From: Isoetes taiwanensis | Taxonomy: Eukaryota; Streptophyta; Lycopodiopsida; Isoetales; Isoetaceae | Direction of reading: 5' to 3' | DNA: 64,000 nt | Assembly (NCBI GenBank): GCA_021234155.1 | Contig: JAJEKV010000014.1 | Span: 21,469,513 to 21,533,512, forward strand | Shown here: positions 1-9,703 of the stretch, piece after piece | How the letters are laid out: each line of letters begins with the position of its first letter | Position numbering within the stretch: position 1 is the stretch's first letter | Notes under the pieces: generated by a model | What the model was told of the DNA's origin: nothing | Seen by the model: only the letters and a program-made list of their open reading frames with translations | Database searches by the model: none | Program-made: the position numbers and the translations under genes

Positions 1-948
1 CGGAAGCAACAAATCAAGAAGTATCTAGGACATCCCCGGGATCTTCCCTATGCACAAATCTATATGCAAAGACCTCGCTGGTTACAATCGATTACAAGCT
101 CGTTGGATAGCAAGGCGGTCCCCCACGGGATGGGATAGCCCTCCTGTCAACTCTCAGCTCTCTGCTTCTCTTTGGGATCGTTGGTGTCAGGCACTTGATC
201 CAGATCTTGTCAGTCAATTCAGGGAGACCGCTCAGCAACCCACGCCCACGGGCATGGTTCCTTCTCCCTATGCTTCCCTGGGCGTACCTCCACCCCCGGG
301 TTCCCGACTTCGATTGGCGCCTTCCTTTTTGGACCAAGGTCATGGATGGTCATGCAGGCTGGACACCACCTCAGATCTCGACGGATCTCCGGTGGGATCC
401 ACGTTTTGTTCGCCGCTCACATTGGGAAGAAGGTGCCACTCTGGACAACACCACCAATTGGATCTACATTGCTAATGAGCGTGGTTGGCAACAGCCCGCG
501 GATGCGCTTCATGGTCTCAACACCTTCTTGCAAAATGCCTCCACCTCACCTGATCCTTCCGTCCATCTTCAAGCAGGATTTTGCGCTGCCCTCAAATGCA
601 TTTTGCTGAGCTCCTTAAATCGGCAGCGTCCCATTTTTCACTGCAATCCAAATGCCGGTCCGGTGCCTTTGGCCTTCAGACCTGTCTCCTCATGGAATGT
701 CAGTACATTTCTTCAGACGCCCACGCTGCCCTAGAAGACATGGTACGCTCTCGCTTTCTTATTGATGCTGATCCTGCCCTTGGACAAAACACACCTCAAG
801 CTCTTCAATCACGCCAAGATCTCATCAGCCAGTACCATAATGGTGCCCGTCCTCACTCCCGTGAGGATCACTTTCAGACAGATGGCTTCCCGCCCTCCGA
901 AACGCTTCCTCCTTTTCTTCACTCTGAGTGTCGTTTGGTGGGGGGGAG
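1..948 (+). mobile_element. 3' internal region of an LTR retrotransposon
   Basis: This stretch lies directly upstream of a guanine-rich polypurine tract (about 936-948) and an LTR start, so it should be the 3' internal part of an LTR element entering from outside the window. Three overlapping forward frames are open for 130-180 codons each (50-475, 195-734, 581-1123) and none is clearly correct; the last runs past the LTR start. I see no integrase, RNase H or gag motif in any of them. It may be the tail of pol, an extra 3' ORF, or decayed sequence. Assignment to an LTR element rests on the tract and LTR, not on the proteins. Confidence 0.5.
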
Positions 949-1533
949 TGTTAGTCCTGTGCCTCCTGGTACAGGACTATTCATGCATACGACAGACCAG
1001 GTCAAGCTCAAGGATCCTCAGTCAACCACGGGTCAGACATCCAAGGCTCCACAGAAGACCAAGCAGCAGACCACGCAGTCAAAGCCTTTGGCTGTCAACA
1101 AGAGGCGCCGCTCAGACAAGTGACGGCCCGTCACCGCCCGCGTCAGCGTCAGCGTGATTCTAGGCACTTCAAGAGGCACCGCCAACATTCCTGCAAATCA
1201 GGCCTCCTTCCAGGAGTCGGCACCGAGATCAGTCAGAGTGTCTATATTGGGCCCAAGGCCATTGTACTATATATATGAGTAGAGTTAGCACATAAGTTTT
1301 TAGATGAGTTTTGAGTCTTGTCTCCTTCAGTTTTCTCTCTATTGCGAGAGCTCATGTATTTTCATCATTGATATCAAGGAAGCTTATCATCTTTCTCTCA
1401 TTTGTTCTGTTTTCTTCTTTTTCTTCTCTTTCAGCAAATCCCGCGTGACATAGTCCCCCGGACTCTCCTGTTAGATCCACGGGTCCTCACAGAGGGCTGT
1501 CTTCCAGGAGTTCCCGAACCCAGACCCCAAACA
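949..1533 (+). mobile_element. Putative 3' LTR (TGTTAG...AAACA)
   Basis: A purine tract (GGTGGGGGGGAG) is followed at once by TGTTAGTCC, the classic junction between internal region and 3' LTR. About 330 bases in there is a TATATATATGAG box near 1268, then a pyrimidine-rich transcribed part. The proposed end, AAACA at 1529-1533, mirrors the TGTT start. Length is about 585 bp. The other LTR is outside the window, so the right boundary and target duplication are unproven. Confidence 0.5.
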
Positions 1534-1697
1534 CTAGATATCCCTTTGCTTCTTTCTAATTCAAAAAACCCTCCCAGGCTCATTAATTTTGGACTACCAA
1601 CAAATTCACAGTTGTTTGCTCCAAATCAAACAAGATGAGCTTGATTGTATTATGTAGGAATTTGCCGGATAAAAAGTAGCTTGAAAAGTTGTTATTA

Positions 1698-2239
1698 CCA
1701 TCGATCCGAGCCATCGGATCGGCATTCTCGAATGGGCAAGCATGCATCTCTTGCATGCATGCATGCATTTTCTGTGGCTCTGGTTCATTTGGGATCGCTA
1801 TTTCTTGCAGATTCTTCATCGACTTCTCATCGGCGTTTTCTCCTCTCTCAGCAGTTCCCTTGACTCTCTTTTTTTGATACCAGGCAGGGGAGGGGCTTCT
1901 CCCTGCTTGGTTTGATAGTTTGGCATCTTCTTCCATATTGGGACATGTTCTTCCCCGATCTTGTCCCTTGTTTTGCCATCCTTCAGCCTTCGACCTCGGT
2001 CCCGTTTTGATAAGGAAATTCTATTTTTGTCGGGAGCTTTTGTCTGTTTTCATGCGAGCCCTTCGAGAATCCCATCGATCCAAGCCATCGGATCGCATTC
2101 TCAAATGGGCAAGCATGCATCTCTTACATGCATGCATGCATTTTCTGTGACTCTGGTTCATTTGGGATCGCTATTTCTTGCAGATTCTTCATCGACTTCT
2201 CATCGGCGTTTTCTCCTCTCTCAGCAGTTCCCTTGACTC
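1698..2239. repeat. 168-bp direct duplication (1698-1866 and 2072-2239)
   Basis: Two copies of a ~168-bp segment lie 374 bp apart and are about 95% alike by eye. Each contains ATGCATGC runs and ends at the same CCCTTGACTC. The 205 bp between them is unrelated. Reading frames here are short and repeat-driven, so I call no gene. Confidence 0.85.
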
Positions 2240-2293
2240 CCACTCACCCTCCCTTAATATATATATATTATTGTAAATGTTGTTTTTGTTGCG

Positions 2294-2387
2294 TGGCACG
2301 CATGACCAGCCCCTCGCTTTTTCGAGGTTGTTTTTTGTCGCGTGGCACGCGTGACCAGCCCCTCGCTGTTCGGGGTTGTTGTTTTCT
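2294..2387 (+). repeat. Short tandem repeat, two ~49-bp units
   Basis: Two adjacent units begin GTGGCACGC(A/G)TGACCAG and continue through CCCCTCGCT and a GAGG/CGGG-TTGTT end. They differ by a few substitutions. No coding signal is seen. Confidence 0.7.
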
Positions 2388-2525
2388 TATCTTTGTGTTC
2401 TAGTTTGTTGATGTGCAGGTACAGCGGGATGCGCGACTCCGTCTTCTTCAGGCTTCGGGGGTTTCTTTGTAGGGGCATTTTTTTTGCAGCCTTACGTTGT
2501 GTCCAAGCCCCTTGCAGAGGGCTTA

Positions 2526-2590
2526 ACACTAGGGTTTTCCTTGAAAACCCGAAAGGGCGAGGTTTTTTAATCCCGGTGATAAGCTCTCTA
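2526..2590 (+). repeat. Retroelement 3'-type stem-loop (copy A)
   Basis: Contains a GGTTTTCC...GAAAACC hairpin followed by CCCGAAAGGGCG and a TTTTTTAATCCCG tract. The same arrangement recurs at 4273-4332 and, in diverged form, at the 3' ends of the three LINEs in this window. It is probably the 3' tail of a LINE or a SINE that borrows that tail. Confidence 0.55.
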
Positions 2591-2653
2591 CAGATACAGT
2601 ACCGACATCTATAGAATTCTTTTGGGGTCCAGATGATATAACTGGATATTCCC

Positions 2654-3534
2654 TTTTTTTTTTTTTTTTTTGAAGAACTGTGTCATCAACATATTAAAAG
2701 AATGGTAATGTTACAAAGCAAGTGAGGAGGAAGGACAACTGCCCCAAAGAGACAGCGATACCTCGACACTCCACAACAAACTCACAGAAAAACTGCAACT
2801 CTACTGCTGTACAAACCGACCATCACCATCTACAACACCCAAGAAGTCTCGCCAAATGGCACTCCCGGGAACACCAGAAAGCTTTGAAATAGCTTGTACC
2901 GAAGTCGAATCGGGAGAGGCTGCAGGTCTCGCTGAATCCCCGAAAAGATCCACAACCGCCGCTTCCAAATCAGCCACACCAACCAAGCCACACACGATGC
3001 AAGGCTTTTTACCGCAAAGAGCGCCAAGCACCAGATACACATGAAGGCAAAGAATGGCGGGCTAGTCAATCTCACCAAACAGAGCCCTAACCCAATCCCA
3101 TGCAGCCGCAAGTGAGGGCATAAAACCGCACAATGCTCCACGCCTCAATGATGAAGGCCACAACAAGGGCGAGAGGGCTCACACCCGCCTAAACCGACTC
3201 ACAAGGGCATTCACCACGATACAATGGCAGCACCACCGCCAAAGCACCCTAACCTTCGGTGGGGAAGTGAGCTCCATGTCCAAACCGAAAGCCATCGAGA
3301 ACCCTGAAGTTGCGAGACCACTTGCCCGGGGGGTGTGTCATGAATAGCCAAAGACCCGTAAGAAGACCGCACAAAGCAAGAAGACACAACATCCGGATGA
3401 ACCTTCCAAACCTGCACCACCACATCATCCTGAGGGACTATAGGTATGTCTAGCGGAATACTCCCCGCCACGTGTTCCCAGATAGCCCGGTCACTGCCCC
3501 TCAGGCGAAAGCGAGCTCGAAAGAACTCCCACAA
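2654..3534 (-). mobile_element. Probable minus-strand L1-like 3' fragment
   Basis: An 18-base T run at 2654-2671 would be the poly(A) tail of an element inserted on the minus strand. Upstream on that strand are broken frames rich in Trp and Cys (3211-3534, 2830-3141, 2801-3040), the kind of sequence found in the C-terminal part of plant L1 ORF2. I cannot point to a diagnostic motif, so the family is tentative. No intact gene is present. Confidence 0.35.
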
Positions 3535-3782
3535 AGCTAGCTAACCACCCCAATACCAATCCTCCAAGGTGAGCACAAAGAGCCGCCTCCAACGGGCTCA
3601 AGGCCCAGAGCATGCACAAGTGGCGACCAAGGGCAAGTCTTGCTAGGGGTAGAGGAACCCACAAGAAAGGAGAAGAGTGGTGATAAATTGTGGCCCATTG
3701 CTTCCCTCCCTACCTGCCCTTTTATATAGTTTTGAGTTTATTTCATGTTCATGTTTATTTCCTTTTCAATATTAACTCCATT

Positions 3783-4020
3783 TTCCTCCACTCATTGGGT
3801 GTTGCTATGGTGATTATTGTCGTCTATTTTTTATATGTTTTTATTCAGTACTGACCACCATTTGGGTGATGCTTTTTTCCACCCGATGGCTGATGCAAAT
3901 TATTTTCCACCCACTGGGTGATGCTATCTATATATTTTTCCACCCATTGGATGATACTAGATGATTTCCACCTGTTGATGATGCTATTTTTCTTTTCCCA
4001 CCTCTCGGTGATGTTTTCTA
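3783..4020 (+). repeat. Degenerate minisatellite, core CCACCCATTGGGTGATGCTA
   Basis: About seven imperfect units of 30-40 bp each carry CCACC(C)-NNTGG(G)TGATG followed by a T-rich spacer. Units start near 3786, 3855, 3879, 3908, 3941, 3967 and 3998. CCACCCATTGGGTG is itself partly palindromic. It lies in a long AT-rich stretch without genes. Confidence 0.7.
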
Positions 4021-4272
4021 TTTCTATATACATTTGTTTATGATTTCTAACGTCTAATGGGTGTTTTGGCTTTCTGAGGACTATTTTCTTAGGGGGTGCT
4101 CGCCTAACATGGTTGTACCTATTTTATTAACGTTTAACAGGTATTTTCTAGGCATTTCTTCCTTTTTTCCAGGTTTCACACATTCCATGGCGTTGATGCG
4201 CATTTGGACTGGCTTCACCAATTTTCTACCTTGCTCTTCAAGGCAGCCTCGAGGCCGTTGGTGACCATTTCT

Positions 4273-4332
4273 CATTAGGGTTTTCCTCGAAAACCCGAAA
4301 GGGCGTGATTTTTTATCCCGATGAGAAGTTGT
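4273..4332 (+). repeat. Retroelement 3'-type stem-loop (copy B)
   Basis: Same order as the copy near 2.5 kb: TAGGGTTTTCCTCGAAAACC, then CCGAAAGGGCG, then a T-rich run and ATCCCGATGA. The two copies are near-identical across about 60 bp while their flanks differ, which indicates a dispersed element end rather than a local duplication. Confidence 0.55.
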
Positions 4333-4499
4333 CGCCATTGTCTTTTCTCTTGCCTTTGCATATTTTCTTATTTCATTATGGGGTAGCTAGACATTGTTCC
4401 TATGGTCACCTCCCCATTTAGATTCTACCACACATTGTATACTGCTGCTGTGTTGAATGACAAGCCTATCTATCTATCGGCAAAGTTTTATGTGCATGT

Positions 4500-4935
4500 A
4501 AGGCAAAAGTTTTACCCAACATGTGGTGAGTTGGTATAGGCCTAGTAATGCCAAAATAAATGTGCATTTGGTCATGGGTTCAAACCTTGCCAATGTCATT
4601 TATATTTGGAAGTTGGTTACGATGATGATCCCGGACGTGGTAGAACTTAAAAGCCTATACGTGTCCATCAATGGGACCATGGTTGGTGGCACTAGGATGG
4701 TGAGGCTAAAAAGCCATGCCCCTAGAGTTACCCTAGGACCTAGACTTCCTAAGGTGGGATTAAATCCTCCTACAAAGTGTGCATGTAAGGCAAAAGTTTT
4801 GTCCAACGGATGTGTGGTGAGTTGGTGTAGGCTTAGTAATGCCAAAATAAATGTGCATTTGGTCATGGATTCAAACCTTGCCAATGTCATTTATATTTGG
4901 AAGTTGGTTACTAGGGGTATACGATGATGATCCCC
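4500..4935 (+). repeat. tRNA-derived SINE-like repeats, forward copies
   Basis: Two forward copies. Each has an A-box-like TGGTGAGTTGG (first at 4524-4534) and a B-box-like GGTTCAAACC (first at 4577-4586; GATTCAAACC in the second), spaced as in a tRNA gene. This internal RNA polymerase III promoter arrangement defines tRNA-derived SINEs. Reading frames of 60-130 codons here are repeat artefacts. Confidence 0.65.
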
Positions 4936-4976
4936 GACGGCTTATCCCACTGCCTTGCGGCAGCCAAAGTGGAGGA

Positions 4977-5047
4977 CACGCATAGGCATTTAAGTTCTAC
5001 CACGTTGATGATCCCCGACGTGGTAGAACTTAAAAGCCTATGCGTGT
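4977..5047. repeat. Fold-back at the SINE array inversion point
   Basis: CACGCATAGGC and what follows at 4977-5005 is matched by its reverse complement ending GCCTATGCGTG at about 5019-5047, giving arms of roughly 29 bp with one mismatch around a short loop. The SINE units are forward before this point and reverse after it. Confidence 0.7.
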
Positions 5048-5099
5048 CCTAGCTAGCTTATCCCACTGCCTTGCGGCAGCCAAAGTGGAGGACACGCAT

Positions 5100-6981
5100 A
5101 GGCATTTAAGTTCTACCACGTCGGGGATCATCATCATATACCCCTAGTAAAAGACATTGGCAAGGTTTGAACCCATACATTGGCAAGGTTTGAACCCATG
5201 ACAAAATAAACACTTATTTTGGCATTACTAGGCCTATACCAGTTCACCACACATCCGTTGGGCAAAACTTTTGCCTTACATGCATACTTTGCAGGCAAGA
5301 TTTAATCTCGCCTTAGGAAGTCTAGGTCCTAGGGGCAACTCTAGGGGCATGGCTTTTTAGCCTCACCATCCTAGTGCCACCTACCATAGTCCCATTGTTT
5401 TTTTATTACTTTGTTTAAGGTCCATACTAGACTAGTACAGACTAGCTAGTTTATCCCACTGCCTTGCGGCAGCCAAAGTGGAGGACACGCATAGGCTTTA
5501 AGTTCTACCACGTCTAGGGGTAACCAACTCCCAAAGATAAGAAACATTGACAAGGTTTGGACCCATGACCAAATGAACACTTATTTTGGCATTACTATAT
5601 GCCTATATCAACTCACCACACATCCGTTGGGCAAAACTTTTGCCTTACATGCACACTTTGTAGGCAGGATTTAATCCCGCCATAGGAAGTCTAGGTCCTA
5701 GGGGCATGGCTTTTTAGCCTCACCATCCCAGTGTTACCAACCATGGTCCCGTTGATTTTTTATTGCTTTGTTTAAGGTCCATACTAGACTAATCTTGTAC
5801 AGACTAGCTAGCTTATCCCACTGCCTTGCGGCAGCCAAAGTGGAGGACACACATAGGCTTTTAAGTTCTACCACGTCGGGGATCATCATCGTATACCCCT
5901 AGTAACCAACTTCCAAATATAAATGACACTGACAAGGTTTGAACCCATGATCAAATGCACATTTATTTTGGCATTACTAAGCCTATACCAACTCACCACA
6001 CATCCGTTGGGCAAAACTTTTGTTTTACATGCGCACTTTGTAGGAGGATTTAATCCCACCTTAAGAAGTCTAGGTCCTAGGGGCAACTCTAGGGGCATAG
6101 CTTTTTAGCCTCACCATCCTAGTGCCACCTATCATAGTCCCATTGTTTTTTTATTACTTTGTTTAAGGTCCATACTAGACTAATCTTGTACAGACTAGCT
6201 AGTTTATCCCATTGCCTTGCGGCAGCCAAAGTGGAGGACACGCATAGGCTTTTAAGTTCTACCACGTCGGGGATCATCATCGTATACCCCCAGTAACCAA
6301 CTCCCAAAGATAAACATACACTGGCAAGGTTTGAACCCATGATCAAATGCACATTTATTTTAGCATTACTAGGCATATACCAACTCACCACACATCCGTT
6401 TGATAAAACTTTTGCCTTACATGCACACTTTGTAGGCAGGATTTAATCCGCCTTAGGAAGTCTAGGTCCTAGGGGCAACTCTAGGGGCATGGCTTTTTAG
6501 CCTCACCATCCTAGTGCCACCTACCATAGTCCCATTGTTTTTTTATTAATTTGTTTAAGGTCCATACTAGGCTAATCTTGTATAGACTAGCTAGTTTATC
6601 CCACTGCCTTGCGGCAGCCAAAGTGGAGGACACGCATATAGGCTTTTAAGTTCTACCACGTCGAGGATCATCATCGTATATCCCCAGTAACCAACTCCCA
6701 AAGATAAACATACATTGACAAGATTTGAACCCATGACCAAATGCACATTTATTTTGGCATTACTAGGCATATACCAACTCACCACACATCCGTTGGGCAA
6801 AACTTTTGCCTTACATGCACACTTTGTAGGCAGGATTTAATCTCGCCTTAGGAAATCTAGGTCCTAGGGGCAACTCTAGGGGCATGGCTTTTTAGCCTCA
6901 CCACCATAGTCCCATTGTTCACTTTGTAGGCAGGATTTAATCTCGCCTTAGGAAATCTAGGTCCTAGGGGCAACTCTAGGG
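5100..6981 (-). repeat. SINE-like tandem array, reverse copies (part 1)
   Basis: Reverse-oriented units repeat every 383-395 bp. The B box in reverse (GGTTTGAACCC or variants) falls near 5168, 5554, 5937, 6330 and 6725. Each unit also contains the palindromic core TGCCTTGCGGCAGCC and CACGTCGGGGATC. Small deletions and a partial duplication near 6900-6981 disturb the register. No protein gene is supported. Confidence 0.75.
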
Positions 6982-7914
6982 CCCGGGGGGTGCACCTATC
7001 CTATAGGGGATATGCCACCTGCGTACATAGGGTTGTAAAAAAACCCCTATATACGACACTTTTGTAATAAAAAACCCCTACCATACGATTTTCAAATTTT
7101 GCATGCATATACCTCCTCCCAATTTTATACGTCATTTATCAATTAAAAAGCCCCTCGTATACGACCTTTTGTGAACATTACATATACCCCCAATATGTAT
7201 ACGTAACTTTCTTTAAGTATATATAGTTACTTCCTTTTGAATCAAGAATAAGAGACCTCTGTTTTTTTATAATTTGAATTGTCTCCTTTATGGATCAAAA
7301 GCCCTTTTCTCACAAAGACATCCATTTTCTATCATGTATGAAAGATCATTATAATCACCATGAACACAAATTCTTCTGATTAATACTTAATGCCTAAATG
7401 TAGTAAGTATGATCCTTGCATGTACCTTTAGAACAATGAGAGCAAAACTGCATTCATCATTAAGCTTGAATTGAATCTTGTAAGCCACAACAACACAAAA
7501 CTAGCAATAGACAGCTGGTACATCTGCAACCTGTGGCAGCCAAATCGTTTCAGCATTCGTGACCCATCCTCCAAATAAGATGAAAAAAATCTCAAGAGGA
7601 AGCCAAATCGTTTTCAAATTTGTAATCCCATCCAAGGAAAAAAAACGAGTAGCACAAAAGAAAAACATTGCCAGTAATCTTAGTGTCGCAATCTAATTGA
7701 TGCCCCTACGAATAGGCTGCTGAATCACTAAGCCCTCTCCGTATCATACCATGTTTGGTTCCTCGCCACGGAGCACCCCTCTCCGTTAGTGTACGAAGAA
7801 TTAAAAAAAAAAAGGTACATTGTACCGTAGGTATACATACTAAGAACCCACAAAAGTAACCCCTTCATGTTTACGCACGTGGTTTGGGGAGTTCTTCTAA
7901 GTGACTCTCCCTTG
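6982..7914. mobile_element. 933-bp insertion in the SINE array, 8-bp target duplication
   Basis: The array unit is cut at CTCTAGGG (6974-6981) and resumes at an identical CTCTAGGG (7915-7922). The intervening 933 bp is AT-rich and unrelated to the array. An 8-bp duplication is typical of hAT elements, but I cannot see matching terminal inverted repeats: the left end is CCCGGGGGGTGC and the right end reads CTCTCCCTTG. No coding frame is visible. Confidence 0.5.
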
Positions 7915-9562
7915 CTCTAGGGGCATGGCTTTTTAGTCTCACCATCCTAGTGCCACCTACCATAGTCCCATTGTTTTTTTATTACTTTGTTTAAGGTCCA
8001 TACTAGACTAATCTTGTACAGACTAGCTAGTTTATCCCACTGACTTGCGGCAGCCAAAGTGGAGGACACGCATAGGCTTTTAAGTTCTACCACGTCGGGG
8101 ATCATCATTGTATACCCCCAATAACCAACTCCCAAAGATAAACATACATTGGCAAGGTTTGAACCCATGACCAAATGCACATTTATTTTGGCATTACTAG
8201 GCATATACCAACTCACCACACATCCGTTGGGCAAAACTTTTGCCTTACTTGCACACTTTGTAGGCAGGATTTAATCCCGCCTTAGGAAGTCTAGGTCCTA
8301 GGGGCAACTCTAGGGGCATGGCTTTTTAGCCTCACCATCCTAGTGCCACCAACCATGGTTCCGTTGATTTTTTATTGTTTTGTTTAAGGTCCATACTAGA
8401 CTAATCTTGTACAGACTAGCTAGTTTATCCCACTGCCTTGCGGCAGCCAAAGTGGAGGACACGCATAGGCTTTTAAGTTCTACCACGTCGGATCGTATAC
8501 CCCCAGTAACCAACTCCCAAAGATAAACATACATTGACAAGGTTTAAACCCATGACCAAATGCACATTTATTTTGGCATTACTAGGCATATACCAACTCA
8601 CCACACATCCGTTGGGCAAAACTTTTGCTTACATGCACACTTTGTAGGAGGATTTAATCCCACCTTAGGAAGCCTAGGTCCTAGGGGCAACTGTAGGGGC
8701 ATGGCTTTTTAGCCTCACCATCCTAGTGCCACCAACCATGGTCCCGTTGATTTTTTATTGCTTTGTTTAAGGTCCATACTAGACTAATCTTGTACAGACT
8801 GCACACTTTGTATGAGGATTTAATCCCACCTTAGGAAGTCTAGGTCCTAGGGGCAACTCTAGGGGCATGGCTTTTTAGCCTCACCATCCTAGTGCCACCA
8901 ACCATGGTCCCGTTGATTTTTTATTGCTTTGTTTAAGGTCCATACTAGACTGTACAGACTAGCTAGCTTATCCCACTGCTTTGCGGCAACCAAAGTGGAG
9001 GACACGCATAGGCTTTTAAGTTCTACCACGTCGGGGATCATGATCGTATACCCCTAGTAACCAACTTCCAAATATAAATGGCATTGGCAAGGTTTGAATC
9101 CATGACCAAATGTACATTTATTTTGGCATTACTAAGTCTATACTAACTCACCACACATCCGTTGGGCAAAACTTTTGCCTTACATGCACACTTTGTAAGC
9201 AGGATTTAATCCCGCCTTAGGAAGTCTAGGTCCTAGGAGCAACTCTAGGGGCATGGCTTTTTTTAGCCTCACCATCCTAGTCCCATTGATTTTTTATTAC
9301 TTTATTTAAGGTCCATACTACACTGATCTTGTACAGACTAGCTAGCTTATCCCACTGCCTTGCGGCAGCCAAAGTGGAGGACACGTATAGGCTTTTAAGT
9401 TCTACCACGTCAGGGATCATCATCATATACCCCTAGTAACCAACTTCCAAATATAAATGACATTGACAAGGTTTGAACCCATGAACAAATGTAAATTTAT
9501 TTTGGCATTACTAGGCCTATACCAACTCACCACACATCCGTTGGGCAAAACTTTTGCCTTAC
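7915..9562 (-). repeat. SINE-like tandem array, reverse copies (part 2)
   Basis: The array continues after the insertion, with reverse B boxes near 8156, 8541, 9090 and 9471. An extra half-unit at about 8800-8950 lengthens one interval to 549 bp. Short reverse frames recur at the same place in each unit and are not genes. Confidence 0.75.
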
Positions 9563-9564
9563 AT

Positions 9565-9703
9565 GCTACACAATGGACATATTGTTAATGCACTTCTAAT
9601 TACATATATGATACGCGAATGCGCTGAGAAAGTGTTTGAATTTTGCAAAATTGTGTAGCAGTATTAAAAAGAAACCCGGTCCAAAGTTATCCGAAATATT
9701 GTC
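9565..9703 (+). repeat. Dispersed repeat with 10-bp inverted ends (copy 1)
   Basis: GCTACACAAT at 9565 and ATTGTGTAGC ending at 9659 are inverted repeats 95 bp apart. A homologous copy with the same ends sits at 20112-20207, and similarity continues about 40 bp beyond the second arm. It could be a small MITE or the end of a larger repeat. Confidence 0.55.

Noticed and set aside
4523-8540. Repeated 60-130 codon frames in the 4.5-8.5 kb array
   Set aside because: The same peptide recurs at the same place in every SINE-like unit; it is repeat sequence, not a gene family.
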